Part shown: positions 43,208-55,280 of the stretch, piece after piece
Layout of the letters: each line of letters begins with the position of its first letter
Numbering within the stretch: position 1 is the stretch's first letter
From: Linanthus parryae
Lineage: Eukaryota > Streptophyta > Magnoliopsida > Ericales > Polemoniaceae
Reading direction: 5' to 3'
DNA length: 64,000 bases
Assembly: GCA_023055425.1 (NCBI GenBank)
Contig: JALGPY010000004.1
Span: forward strand, 18,251,718-18,315,717
The notes under the pieces: generated by a model
What the model saw: the letters and a program-made list of their open reading frames with translations, nothing else
What the model was told of the DNA's origin: nothing
Database searches by the model: none
Translations under genes and position numbers: made by a program

Positions 43208-45654
43208 ACATGCGCGGAGGCTATCAGGTATCTCACTGTTTTGTGTTTTAGCCTTTGAGAATAAAAAGGAAAACCTCAATGTTGGAAGAGAATTGATGGG
43301 TGTGAGAGTAATAGATATGAGACTCAATTATCAGTCGTTGGCATTGGCAACCTTTTGATATGGGAGTAAATTATGCTTCTCTCATCTCCAAGTCCATAGT
43401 CTAAATACCTAATAGATTTTGCTGAAAGCTATCAGCGTGACTGGTTTTGTTATTGTTGGTTTCCGAATTTGTCCCGTGGGATATACAGGAAAATGAAGAT
43501 TCTTTGCACTACAATTATACTGTAGTATTCTATATACCCCTGTTCTGAGGGATGAATTACTAAACTAACCTTATCAATTGAACTGAGTAGACACGTCTCT
43601 TCATCCTTACGTCGTGATGCTCCTACTTTGCTCATAACATGCAATGTTTTAGAAACGGCTCCTCTTCCTCAACCTAAAACTTATTCAATTGAAACCTATC
43701 ATATGCTACCGTGACGCCTCCACAGATCTTATCCATCGCTCTCTCTCTCTCTCTGGTCCTTAGTTTTCGATCAAGAGGATTGATTTAGTTCTCTGGGGAG
43801 GTTGGGGCGTAGGTGCTTTCGGACGATGGTTGGTCTGGGCAGTTGGGGGTCTCTTCAAATCCCGTTTCCATCATTATTCTCAGCCTTTAACATTATGGTA
43901 TTCTTTATCTTTATGTCTTAAGGGTATTTTGTTGTTATTTTCAAATCTTACGCAGTCTGAACATCTCATTTCTACTTCAGTTTGCAGAATTCGGTTTCCA
44001 TTTTTTTGCCTATCTTATGCATACAAGTTTGTAATTTTGTTTCCCCTATGCACGACTTCGTGGAGAAGTCTATGAAGTTTTCTCCTGAAAAATAGTTTTG
44101 AAATAGAACACTATGCCTATCATGTTCACTTAGTCTTCGTATCACCATGTTATTGTTGATTATTGCTGATGAGCACATTTGTAGAAGGGCCTAACATGTT
44201 CACTTAACCTTCGTATCAGCATGTTCAGATTTCTGCCTTAGAAGAAGCAAAACCCTAATGAGGTAACTAAAACAACCATTGATTGTCTATGATTCCTGAT
44301 TGCTTTGGTATAATGTCATTCCCTGACTTATGAAAGGAATTTTTTTTCTTATCTATTTATTAATTATTATTTTTAGTACCTTATAAAGCTATTATGTAAA
44401 TAGTGTAGCATCAAACTTTTCTCCCCTATGAAACAAACATCAGTTAAATGGAGCGCTCATGTCAGGAAGTCTCAAACTAACTCAGTTAATCGAGTCGTCA
44501 TTGTAAATTTCGTCTACCATTTAGTTTAAATTCACATACGATTTGAGTTCGTTTTCACGAGGAAGAATTGATGTGGCGAGCCTCCGGTAGTATCATCCAA
44601 TAGTCTATAAGCTCATAGATATGCAAATCCAACGAGACTCCCCAATAGTTCCCATGACTACCGAACCTCCATGCGAATTAAGAATGGCATATGTGGATTT
44701 TTTAAGTATAATGGGTCTAAATATATTATAAAAGCTAATTAAGTACACCTTTTGTGTTGGTGTTAGCTTTGCAAAGGGCCGAAGACATATATTGTATTTC
44801 AATATTCAGCAACTACCAGCAGTATCGAGTGTGGGTTGCCTTTCTAGATGGGAGAGGTTGTTATATCTAATTTCAAATTCTTTATAAGCCCTACACTCCT
44901 TCAAGTTCAGCTGGAAATAATATTGAAGAGTTATTGACGCTCAAATTCCAATGGTTTTAATGTTATGTTTAAGTGCTCTTTCATAGAGTGGGAAGAAAGA
45001 TCTTAGTGCTAGCAAGATTGTTGATGGGCAAGCTCCATACCTCGACTGACAGTTCGAGTTGGATTACTATATTACGGCATGGAACTTCCATTACAGCTGC
45101 AAGGTCATGAAAAGGTATGCTTCAGTCGACGTGTCTGCGAAGGAGTTGTTATCAAGGGAAGAAGATGTTACTGATAGGCAATGTAGTATATAAATAGTAA
45201 ATAGGTAGAAGATCTGTTAAGATAGTATATGAAGAATGGGTGTTCGGATGGAATTTTAAAAAGTAGAACTGGCCTTTTGAAAACCAATTCTATTAATACT
45301 AAACTACATCAAATGGTTGCACAGTTTAGGATATGAAGTTATTCATGTTTTGTGTATGTAGTGATGCTCCGGATGGTATAATGAATGCAGACTAAGGGCC
45401 CTAATTATCTGTTGTTGGAAACTTGTTAGTTCAAAGTCCTATTTTCCTTAGATTTCTCCAAAGAAAATCCAATAACCAAAGATTTTGAATAGCAAGTTAA
45501 GAAAGACAACAAGGTTTCTACCAACAGATCGCTCAACAGATGTTGTTGATGAATTCAACCGATGCAATTAATTAGTGTTAGCTAATTAACTCCAGAAAAC
45601 GACGAGACGTTGTATAATCATTTGATGGCCAGTCTACTACTGTATAAATACCTG
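43208..45654. other. Unassigned intergenic sequence
   Basis: AT-rich with scattered short ORFs and a (CT)n run at about 43738-43756. No gene or element recognised. Confidence 0.5.
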
Positions 45655-46575
45655 AAAAATGTTGGCAAAATTGCACCGGAGGTACCCATATTTTGCAAAA
45701 ACCGACAAGTGGGTACCCCAATTTCAAAATCGTGCACCACAAGTACCCAAATTTTCAAAATCGTGCACGAGAGGTACCCAACGCTAACTGCCGTTAACTT
45801 TCCGTCCATATTGGACGGACAATTATAAAAAGACTATTGTACCCCTTAATAACCTCCAATTTTTTTTTTAAATAAGTTTTACTAAGAAATCTAAAAATAC
45901 TAAAATTTTAATTTAATAATTTGATGCATGTGAGATAAAGCAATATATTTCATTAAAATTACATATTTTTACAACATTTCAAGATATGAAATATGTTTTA
46001 TTAACATATCCGTCAATCTTAAAGTCTTTTAACTCTTTTTAACAAAAATATCACGATTTCATAATCACGAAATAGAAAGTTAACGGAAGGGTACATATAA
46101 ATTATCAACGATACTTGTATGTTATTGTTTTATTAAAGAATACATGTGAAATTATGAAATGTTAAGAATTTTTTAAAAAAAAATGTTAAAAAAAAGTTAA
46201 AGACTTTAAGACTGATGAATATTTGTTAATAAAAACATATTTCATATCATGAAATGATGTAAAAATAGGCAATTTTGATGAAATATATTTCATTATCTTA
46301 CATATATCAAATTATTAAATTAGATTTTTTTTTTTTTTTTGCAGATTTGTAAAAAAAATGGATATGAAAATAAGGGGTACAATAGTCTTTTTATACATTT
46401 CCGTCCAATATGGATGGAAAGTTAACGGAACGTTAACGGCATTTAGCATTGGGTACCTCCGGTGCACGATTTTGAAAATTTGGGTACCCGTAGTGCACGA
46501 TTTTGAAATTTGGGTACCCACTTGCCAGCTTTTGCGAAATATGGGTACCTCCGGTGCAATTTTGCCAAAAATGTT
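45655..46575. mobile_element. Mutator-like long-TIR MITE with 9-bp TSD
   Basis: Element 45664-46566 (903 bp) flanked by AAAAATGTT (45655-45663 and 46567-46575). The ends are GGCAAAATTGCACCGGAGGT and its exact complement. The inverted arms extend about 190 bp with several mismatches, carrying repeated GGGTACC and CGTGCAC words. The AT-rich centre has no coding capacity. Long TIRs plus a 9-bp duplication fit Mutator-like elements. Confidence 0.88.
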
Positions 46576-47792
46576 TTACAATATAATATATGTTTTGCAT
46601 CACTGATTGGGATAATCGGACACATGCAGATCAAAACAAAATTCACCTTTAACACCATGGATTGTGCGATAGATTTGCATTCAAAGAAACCATTAACAAC
46701 ACTGTTAGCATCCAGTTCGCTTATTATAATAAATAATCATAAGCTTATCTGCAACTATTCTGCTCCAGATTCCCCATAAACTAGGGTTATGAAATATCTT
46801 TGATATGAAGTATACCCTATCGATGAGTAATTCTTTTTCCTTTTTCTTACCTGTTTATACTTTTTAGTCCATTTGAATGTATTATATCGGCTTAATCCAA
46901 ACTTCTGACTGTATTTTGTGTTTTAAGAATTGATGTTATGCTTTTGCTGAGTATCCTGTCTTCCTTAAGTTCAGTTCTGAATGGATTTATTTGTTTTGCA
47001 GAAAGTACAACATGAGTTGTTGGTGGTATTCAGTACTTAGTTGCTTGAAAAGGAGCATTCTGGATGTCGTGTATTGCTCAGAGATGACAAGCTACCACTT
47101 GTTTTCATTGTTGTAATGTGATTTTGGAATGAAGTTGTATTCAGTGAAACATTGACACTTCATCTTCATCATAGGTGGACGATCTCTCTAGGATGTACCG
47201 GCGATTTTCCAATTTATTAAAGGATTAGATCATGTTGCTCTTATGTTTAAACAGGTCTGTTCTACCTTTTTCTTTCACTTAACACAATTTCTGTTACTTT
47301 TGTTGTTTAAGCTGGACATACACCATTTTCTAACATCAATTGAGCTTTGGCTCATTTTGGCGGTGAAAATGTACTGTGAACTAGGTGATTGTCCTGTTTT
47401 GGCTTACATGGTACATGACTGCTTCCTACTCAAGTATTTACTATTTACATATTACAGTATATATCTGAAGGAGAAATGTCGCAACATAGTGGCATCAATT
47501 AGATAGAGCCTTCATTCTAAACTTTTTCTTACTCAAGTACTTTTGTGTGAAAAATGAGAAAATTATGAATGCACTTCATGCACCACACACCAATAACACC
47601 ATAAGCAAACACAAACAGGAAGAACAATCAAATAGTCATACATAATCTCAGAAGTAATTCAGGTGTTGGGAATATGCCTTGAATTGGCTTGAGAAGCTTG
47701 GTGAAGGGTTAGGCCACGAAGAGGGGCAAAAAAACAGGCCAAAAGGAGGATTGATATCCAAGTTCAATTGGAGGGGATTGTTGAATGTTCTG
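46576..47792. other. Unassigned intergenic sequence
   Basis: A TTTTGCAG boundary precedes an exon-like stretch at about 47003-47110, but no frame encodes a recognisable protein. Otherwise AT-rich. Confidence 0.35.
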
Positions 47793-48003
47793 TACCAAGT
47801 AGAGGTGCGATTTCGGTTCAACCGAACCGACCGAAGCCGGAACCGGTCGGTTTCGGTTCGGTTCGGCGGTTCCTGGCCGGCTTTCGGTTCGGTTGAACCG
47901 GAACCGAAAAAATATTTATACTAGAACCGAATCCGACCCGGTAACCGGAACCGGGTCCAACTTCGGTTCGGTTTTCGGTTCGGATCCGGTTCTAGAACCG
48001 GTC

Positions 48004-48046
<43 letters not shown>

Positions 48047-48451
48047 TTTTGTTTTTGTGTTGATATTTGAATAATGTGTTGTAGTTGTAATTAATTAGTG
48101 TTAGGTATTAATTAATAAGTGTTAGGTATTAATTAAGAATAGTTAGGGTTAGGTTAGGGTTTAGGAATTGTTATTAATTAATACTAATCTTTTTTAATAT
48201 TAATGTATTTAGGGAATGTTTTCACAAATATTTAAAAAAATAAGCAAAACTTGACAAATAAGTGGAAAAAACAAAGTAAACTTTTATTATTGATTAAAAG
48301 TAAAACATCAAATGTTAGAAAAAATTCACTATAGTTTAAGTACATCCCAACTAGGTTGGCACCTACTTAACTAACAATCATTTGCATTTTTTCTAACTTA
48401 CATACAAACTTATTGAAATTAACAAAAATACCCAATAATAGTCTTCATTTT

Positions 48452-50617
48452 TCAACCCCTCGTCTTTGGCAATTGGTCTACATCAAGGGGAGTGTCCGGG
48501 TCTATTCCCAATTCTTGGTAAAGCTCGTTGACCATAACGTCCAAAATGTGTAGGTTTTGTGTGCGTTTGTTGGCGTCGCTCCAATCCTTCGAGCATATGA
48601 GTACCTCCAATATCTCCGAGGTTAGGCACGATCTTTTCTCCGACAAAACTCGTTTACCTGCACTAAAAGTAGATTCGGAAGGGACTGTAGAAGCGGGAGG
48701 GGTTAGTAAATCACGTGCCATTTTAGAAACAATTGGATAAGTTCTTTCATAATTTTTCCACCAATCAAGTATATCAAAATTTTCTATGTCTCTCTCCGAC
48801 ACGTTTATGAAATAATGTTGGTTGAGAAACAACGTTAATTCCGAGACGCAACTAGTCCCGGTGGGTGTGGCTTGTGTACCCTTAAATAAAGAACCAATAG
48901 CGTACTTACTCTTACCCTTGCCCTTACCCTTCGGATCGCTCGATGATTTTTGAGAACCACCACTAACACCAAATTTAGCAAGATATTTATCGTACATAAG
49001 ATTAAGTTCTTGTTTAACTTGTTCAATAGTTGGTGATATCACTACGGGTCTATATGTGGTAGTCATGTTTTCTTGTATTTGGCCTAGCATAAAACCTACG
49101 GAAGCATCCTTTTGTCTTGGGTCCAAAATACTTGACAAACAAAAAATCATAGGGATTGTTTCAAAATATTTGAGAAATTTTTCTTCCATGTCGCTAATTG
49201 CATCGTCTAAAATTTCATTCATCCTATACTGTTGAAAAGCCGACGATATAAACAATAGTTGTGGAATAACGTTGTTAGTAGTAGGATAATAAACACCCAA
49301 AAGAATAGTAGTGGCGTCATAAAATGGTTCAAGAAACTCTCTTAAGACACTTGCGGCGTTCCATTCATTTTGTGTAACGGATCCGGGATTGCCATTTTCA
49401 TTCAAAAATCGTGTGATTGTGGTCTCATAACCTTCAACACTTTTCAACATCAAATAAGTGGAGTTCCATCTAGTCCTACAATCTCCCCCAAACCTTCTTT
49501 TTTTCTTGCCTATTTTATCACAATAATCCCCAAAAAGTTTTTGTCTTTTGTTTGAAGACGCAATAAAGAGAATAGCGTCACGAATAGGAGAAATATACTC
49601 TTCTAGTTTTTTCAAACCAACTTGCACAATTAAATTGATAATGTGACATACACAACGAACATGGTCGATTTCTTCGCGAAATGGTGTTTGTATCAAAGTT
49701 CGAATATGATCTATCGCACTATCACATGACGATGCATTGTCAAAAGTAATTGATGTAATTCGTTGATCAATTCCCCACTCCTCAACAATATCGATTATGG
49801 CTTCTCCTATGTTTACACCGTTGTGGGGATATGCAACTTCTCGAAATGCAATAACACGTTTTTGTAATGTCCAATTAGTGTCAATGTAGTGTGCGGTGAC
49901 GCAAATATATCCCTTGTTATTTCTACCCGACCACATATCCGAAGTTAAACCAACTATGAAATTAGAATCAAAAAATGTTTGCAATAGTTCCGCTTTCCTC
50001 TCACTATATGTTGCCATTATATTTTTTCTAATACTGTGTCTACTAATATGCTTATAACCCGGACAAAAAGCGGTTTGTACTAACGTGTCCCACTCGTTGT
50101 CGTCGGTCATATTTAGGGGTTTTTCGGTGGCCATGATATAATGAGATAATGCATTTATTGCCCTAGTTTCATCGTAGACAAAAGGAACTATGTTGCCTTG
50201 TGCGTCGAATCCTAGTTGGGTTTGGAGCATCGCGTCGCCTACGGCGGGTGTATCTTTCAAAAGTCCGTGTACATTTTGTAAGTGTTTTCTAAGTGATCCT
50301 AATCCACCGGTTTTATCCAACACAAAACTTTTTTGACAATGTTTGCATTTAGCCCTAAATTTTGGTGTACCGTTGGCGTCTACACCATCGGGTATTTTAT
50401 CCATATGTTCCCAAACGGGGCTTTTTTTAGGTTTTTCCGCCTTACGTGTTCTTTTATTACTACCTACATTCGGATCATTTTCCTCTATACCGTCAAAAAC
50501 GTTAGCGGCACCTTCGCCAAATAAAATGTCCATTTGATCATCAATATCAATTTCTTCGATTATGGGTACGTATTGGTTGTTTTGGTCATCAAAATTCGGA
50601 CGAGAAGAAGAAGCCAT
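48452..50617 (-). CDS. hAT family transposase (BED zinc finger, 721 aa)
   Basis: Cuts and reinserts the element that carries it. Single exon, ATG at 50617-50615, no stops over 721 codons. Residues 67-118 form a BED zinc finger (CKHC at 91-94, HLQNVH with His 112 and His 117). The RNase H-like catalytic domain shows TSDMW (Asp 227), TFDNAS (Asp 293), CHIINL and TRWNSTY (about 383-389). A basic Ser/Lys/Gly linker follows (560-571), then the hAT C-terminal dimerisation region from about 592 (LTLFLNQHYF, DILDWWKNYERTYPIVSKMARDLLTPPAS, SESTFSAGKRVLSEKRSCL). Length and order match full plant hAT transposases, including domesticated RICESLEEPER-like proteins. Clear TIRs and TSD argue for a transposon rather than a domesticated gene. 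Confidence 0.95.
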   Translation of the reverse strand: MASSSRPNFDDQNNQYVPIIEEIDIDDQMDILFGEGAANVFDGIEENDPNVGSNKRTRKAEKPKKSPVWEHMDKIPDGVDANGTPKFRAKCKHCQKSFVLDKTGGLGSLRKHLQNVHGLLKDTPAVGDAMLQTQLGFDAQGNIVPFVYDETRAINALSHYIMATEKPLNMTDDNEWDTLVQTAFCPGYKHISRHSIRKNIMATYSERKAELLQTFFDSNFIVGLTSDMWSGRNNKGYICVTAHYIDTNWTLQKRVIAFREVAYPHNGVNIGEAIIDIVEEWGIDQRITSITFDNASSCDSAIDHIRTLIQTPFREEIDHVRCVCHIINLIVQVGLKKLEEYISPIRDAILFIASSNKRQKLFGDYCDKIGKKKRRFGGDCRTRWNSTYLMLKSVEGYETTITRFLNENGNPGSVTQNEWNAASVLREFLEPFYDATTILLGVYYPTTNNVIPQLLFISSAFQQYRMNEILDDAISDMEEKFLKYFETIPMIFCLSSILDPRQKDASVGFMLGQIQENMTTTYRPVVISPTIEQVKQELNLMYDKYLAKFGVSGGSQKSSSDPKGKGKGKSKYAIGSLFKGTQATPTGTSCVSELTLFLNQHYFINVSERDIENFDILDWWKNYERTYPIVSKMARDLLTPPASTVPSESTFSAGKRVLSEKRSCLTSEILEVLICSKDWSDANKRTQNLHILDVMVNELYQELGIDPDTPLDVDQLPKTRG

Positions 50618-51150
50618 TTTTTTCTTATGGAAATGTGATTAAAAAAAATTAAGTTTTACAACTAAAGCGCAAATAATAACACAATCAAATTAAAAACAAC
50701 AAAAATTAAAACTTACAAACTCCAAGAATAATTCTTGGAGGTGAAGCGAAACGTCGAATGTTGAAGATGCGTTGCCGAATATGGAAGATGCGTTCCTCTT
50801 GCTTGTCGAATTTTGAAGACGAGAGCGTATGACGATTTTTGAGTGATTTTGATTTTTGAGAGTGTGTGTGTGGAAATGGAATTGAGGATTGAGGAATATG
50901 GAGATTGGAGAATGAATTTTGGAGAGTGTAGGATGATTTTTGAGTGAAGAATTGTGAGAAGTGTTGAGAGAGTTTGTTGATGAAGTGTGAAAAAAATGGT
51001 AGTGTGGGTTGGGTATTTATAGGTAGAAGGATGAAGAGGGGAAGTGAAAAAAGAAAAAAAAAAAAAAAAAAAAAAGAAAAACAAAAATTCAGAACGGTCA
51101 TGCAACCGTTGCAAAGCAACGGCTAGTTGGTTCAAAATTTCGACCGTTAT
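50618..51150 (-). promoter_or_regulatory. hAT 5' region upstream of the transposase start
   Basis: Minus-strand upstream sequence is T/C-rich (reads as A/G-rich on plus). A TATA-like TATAAATACCC on the minus strand lies at about 51010-51020. Overlapping low-complexity ORFs here are not genes. Confidence 0.4.
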
Positions 51151-51392
51151 AATCGGTTACCGGGTCGGTTCCGGCCCGGTTCCGGTTCCGGTTCTGCCGG
51201 TTCCGGTTCCGGGTCGGTTCCCGGTTAACAAATATCATAAAACCGAACCGGAACCGACCTACCCACGGATTCGGTTCGGTCCGGGTAGTCGGTTCCCGGT
51301 TCGGTTCCGGTTCCCCTTCTCCCGGTTCGCATTCTTCTCGGTTCGGGTCGGTTCTCGGGTCAACCGACCCGAATTCGCAGCACTTACCAAGT

Positions 51393-52205
51393 GCCTATGG
51401 TTTTAGGACATAAATGTCAAGTAAAGACTGAAAATGAGATTGTTCATAAAATTTTCGGAACGTTAGAAAATTATTTGTTTTCTGCTGACTCATAATTTGT
51501 TACTGAATGTTTGAAGAACATTGACATGTGCCGGATATTGATTTAGAGCATCTCTAGTCAACAGAGTCAATGCATACTTATGTCATGACTACCATTATCA
51601 TGAGTTTATTGTTGTAATATGTAAACAAAAATATATTTCTCAAGACTGTTCAAACTCATGACTGTTTGGGTTGAGTTGCGTTTCCAAATTCTGTTTCGTT
51701 TTCGTTTCGTAGGCAGTTCACGTTGGATAACTGAAATCTAAGTCCGGTTAAAACATAGGGCCGTTTGGGTTAAGGTGCTCTTTTGAATTCTGTTTCATTT
51801 AGCTTCTCTAGGTTTTTTCTTTTGAATAGTTACTTTTTCTTAAAATTGGTCTATCTTCTTTGCTCTGACCTCTAAAACTTTTACTGACTTTTATGAAACC
51901 AAAGCCCTGATTTTGTTAAGAGTTTTCCTTATTGTTTTGTTTAGCATGTCGTTGTATCTTTTGGCTGTGATGGCCTTTGAGTAATGAATTGAATTTCCTT
52001 TGTGGTTATCTTTGTGGTTAATTTTTCTAACTTTGGCTTAATCAATATCCGAGATTTACCTCATTGCCCAATGTTTTATCTTAACTGTTAACTAGGTTAA
52101 AAAATAATCGGGACCACATTTTTTTTGTCCAGTTGCGGGCAGTTTCGTAATAATCTGCTTGTACCGGCTTAGCCGGTTACCCTGGGGACGCACACATTTT
52201 TTTTC
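51393..52205. other. Unassigned intergenic sequence
   Basis: AT-rich; no gene, repeat family or exon recognised. Confidence 0.5.
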
Positions 52206-53645
52206 CCAAGTTATTTGGTATGATTTTAATCAACCACAACACTATCAAGCAATCCTGGTTGGTCCCGGAAAACTCATATCATTATGTACAGAAACTTTCT
52301 AATTCTGAATTTTGGTGAAAACATATGATTGTTTTCCATTGTGGTAAAATCATTTTAGTGGAACCAATATTGAACATCTTTAGGAACTTGGCCTGCATCT
52401 TCTCAGAAAATGAGTTTGGCATGTAGCACAGGAACATCGAGCGAGTTCACCAAGGTTAGGATTCTGACTCCTTTTTCTCTTGGAATAGGTTAGAACTTAG
52501 AATTTATTTTCATTGTTTAATTTGAGTATTTAGATCAGAATAGATTTCAATTAATTGAATTTTGAGTAAACATTAACAGAACACATATATTTATCATCGG
52601 AAAAAACATGTTAACGAGTGGGACATGAAGATAAGGTTGTGGTACCATACATGAGCACATACTTGCACAAAAAAATATCCGTGCATGGTACCACATTAAT
52701 TATTTCGGATTTGGATCCTCTCCGGTCCAAAAAGCCATCCAGTCCCTGCAATTATGGAATCCTGGCCGTCCAAATTAATAAGAGGTCAAGATGGTGACAT
52801 CTCATTACAATGAGCTAGCATGTGCATCCAATTTCTCTCCTAGCTCCTTGTTTCTTCGTCTTCTCTCTGGAGGTATAGAACCCAGAGACTTAAGCGGTCT
52901 TCATGGTCGTTGCCATTCGTCAACTCGTCGCTTCCTCCGGTAACTATCACCAGAATCCTTATCTTCTCTCTCTCTCTCGAAAATACCCCTCTTTTTTCAT
53001 ATTTGCTGAATTGGAGAATGGCCGATGATAATTATTCTTCAGTCCCGAAAAAGATGAAATAGGTGTCTTGTTAATTCCAGTATAATTTTTAAAATAATAT
53101 TGAGCTTGTAATTGTAGAGATCTGGGATGGCTTGAAGGTCGTCGGAGGAAATGAAAATCCGACTTGCCTGATCGATGTGAACCAAAACTCGTTGGCCTAA
53201 GTCTGCGATTCAATGAATTTCCAACTAATAACTTCAAGTTCAACATAGCATATGTTCATAGAGATGCCATGTAAATAAATATATGAGTTCAAGGATTATC
53301 GACGTTGAAGAAGATTAGTCGAGTGTTTGTCAAGGGAGAGAAGGCCGATTAAACCGATGAATTCACAGTGGAAGGAGAAGGGTTGTGACTTCATTTAACG
53401 AGGATCCTATGACTACCTGGACTGGACTGGACGAGTTTTTGGACTGGAGAGGATCCAAATCCAATTATTTCTCATGGTACAACCATGCCACGTCAATATG
53501 TCAATATGTGCATTGGACCATGTTAATTATTTGTCAAAAGGAAACATGTTTGGACCACTGTAATTATGTGTACATCATTTTTTCCATTTCAGGGATTGTT
53601 TTGGGCCTTACAACTAGCAAGCTTTTTAATTATTCCTGACATCAA
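52206..53645 (+). pseudogene. Degraded duplicate of amine oxidase intron 1 (with exon 1 junction remnant)
   Basis: Blocks match, in the same order, sequence just downstream of exon 1 of the amine oxidase gene. 52206-52340 matches about 56102-56225, including CCAAGTTATTTG|GTATG opposite the true exon end CCAGGTTATCAG|GTACG. 52415-52700 matches about 56253-56510. 53450-53640 matches about 56650-56850. About 0.7 kb between the last two blocks (52720-53440) is private. No other amine oxidase exon is visible, so this is a remnant of a tandem copy. Matches were found by eye and are diverged. Confidence 0.65.
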
Positions 53646-53654
53646 ATAACTATG

Positions 53655-55085
53655 TATTGCATGATTTTTAAGGGTAAAAGACAATGACTACTCCTAACTA
53701 TTGATTTTTTTTCGTACCGTTATCCTGTCTTTTGAAAAAGACACTCTGCACCCATTTAACAGAATATTCAGTAGACACTTAGCACCGTTATGTCTTATTC
53801 TGTTAAGAAGGTGGGAGATATAAATTTTTCATACCATATTGTCATTGTGTATTTTTGTAGACTTAATTGCCATCATCAAGAACATTTAGAACACACACCA
53901 AGAACACACCTATAAATTCCCAAAGTTTGTTTAATTAGCTACAACAGATCTGGGGATCCTTCAATGATTTTACAACCTAATACACCACCACCACCCTTAT
54001 CAAAATAACCACTCTTCCACCACCGTTGCAGCGAAATATCTACAAACCCATTACCAACTACAGAAATATCTATATACACACACAAAAAAAAAAAAAAAAA
54101 AAAAAAAAACTCACAATCTGCAAATCTATATTTGCCGCAGCAACATCGAAGAAAACTTGTGTTCAATTAACACACACTCACAAACAAATTCACGTTCTCA
54201 AGTTATTGCTTGAATTTCACCTTCGATTACAACAATACAATATCCATTTACATAAACACAAAAACAACAAAATGAAATGCTAGTTGTTCATCCACAGAGA
54301 GGAGAAGTGGTTGTTTGAAGGAGGCAAATTGCAAAGTGAAATCACACCATGTTTCTGCATCTCCTAAATGTTCTTTTCCTCTTTGAAACAAAATATGTGT
54401 GTGTGAGAGAGAGAAAGGGAGAGAGAGAGACAGAGAGAAGTAGAGGCAGATCTGTGAGAGGGAGAGATAGAGTCTAACCTGGATATGCTTGGGAGGGAGT
54501 TCAGCCGCTGCCTGGATCTGCGAGGGATGGAGTTCGGCCGCCGGAAGCCATCGTTGTAGCAGGAACTTGTCTGTCCGCATGAAACCCTTGTGGAAGCCCT
54601 CGTCAGAGGTTGGGTTCCGCAGGATCAGAGGTTGGGCTCATCGGATCAGAGGTTTGGTTCGTCGAATAGGCTTCCTCTTCTCTTCTTCTTCTTCCTCTTC
54701 TCATCCCCTATCTGCTTCATATTCTTCGTCCCCCATTTGTGCTCTCTCTCTTCTCTCTCTCTCTCGTTTAGGTGGGTTTGGGGTACGAGACGAAGAAGGA
54801 CGGAGGGAGATGAGTTGGGCAGCTTAGTTTCACAGCAAGAGGAGAAGAGAGAAATAGGGGGAAAGATAGAGAGGGGGATTAGGGTTAGAAATGAATGAGA
54901 GAGATGTTATGATAATTATATAGGGGGTAATTTTATAATATTTTAAGGGTAAAATGGACTTTTTCCCATGCTTTTAGTTAAGTGTTAGCCTCCATCCAAA
55001 AGCGGTGTCTATTGTCTTTGTTCAAATGTCAAGGTAGCGGGATTAAATTATTTTAATTGTCAGGGGTGGTAACTGTCATTAACTT
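53655..55085. mobile_element. Long-TIR DNA element inserted in the duplicated intron
   Basis: The left end reads AAGGGTAAAAGACAATGACT. The right end, inverted, reads about AAAGTTAATGACAGTTACCA, with further imperfect complementarity inward (GACA…GACAC blocks). It lies exactly between two halves of the intron-1-like duplication (…53645 | 55090…), so the interruption is supported. The interior has A-rich (54081-54109) and GA/CT-rich tracts and CCACCACC words, as in the element at 38835-40468, with which it shares GGGTAAAAGACAA at the terminus. No transposase. Confidence 0.55.
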
Positions 55086-55089
55086 TATT

Positions 55090-55165
55090 TTAAAGATTTG
55101 TTGGTTCGATTTAATATTTTTTGAAAAGGGATCAATTTAAGTTGTTTACTATCCTTTTCTCTCTT
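55090..55165 (+). pseudogene. Right end of the duplicated intron-1 block
   Basis: TTGGTTCGATTTAAT… and TTAAGTTGTTTACTAT match about 56860-56905 of the amine oxidase intron, continuing the block broken at 53645. Confidence 0.5.
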
Positions 55166-55270
55166 TCTTCAAAACAAAATTATTTACAGTTCTGTGTGTC
55201 CTCTAGTGGTGCAACATCTTATTCGCCAACATATCTAGGGAGAAAGAAGTAAATTTACCAAAAAAATTCT

Positions 55271-55280
55271 CTATATATAG
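55271..55280 (+). promoter_or_regulatory. TATA box of the amine oxidase gene
   Basis: CTATATATAG, 64 bp upstream of the ATG at 55335. It predicts transcription start near 55305, which excludes the in-frame TTG codon at 55293 as a start. Confidence 0.65.

Larger units (their letters stand above)
47793..51392 (-). mobile_element. Complete hAT DNA transposon with 8-bp TSD
   Basis: Element 47801-51384 (3584 bp) between perfect TACCAAGT duplications (47793-47800 and 51385-51392). The ends are AGAGGTGCGA and, inverted, AGTGCTGCGA, a short imperfect TIR as usual for hAT. Both subterminal zones (47811-48003 and 51150-51375) are dense in TTCGGTTC/GAACCGAA and CCGGTTCC words in both orientations, expected transposase-binding sites. 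A long T run (48007-48045) and an A run (51051-51075) lie inside them, symmetrically. It contains one uninterrupted transposase gene, so it is structurally autonomous. Confidence 0.93.

Noticed and set aside
45610..46779. Multiple ORFs of 60-90 codons with Gly-Thr and Val-Pro patterns
   Set aside because: They read the inverted arms of the Mutator-like MITE; the same peptide patterns on both strands reflect the TIRs.
50706..51135. Two overlapping ORFs of about 140 codons upstream of the hAT transposase
   Set aside because: Overlapping frames of the pyrimidine-rich 5' region with homopolymer runs; no domain.
51044..51406. 120-codon ORF with repeated Val-Pro
   Set aside because: Translation of the hAT subterminal repeat words, running off the element end.
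54026..54898. Several 80-110-codon ORFs
   Set aside because: They lie in A-rich, CT-rich and GA-rich tracts of the TIR element at 53655-55085 and show no conserved domain.
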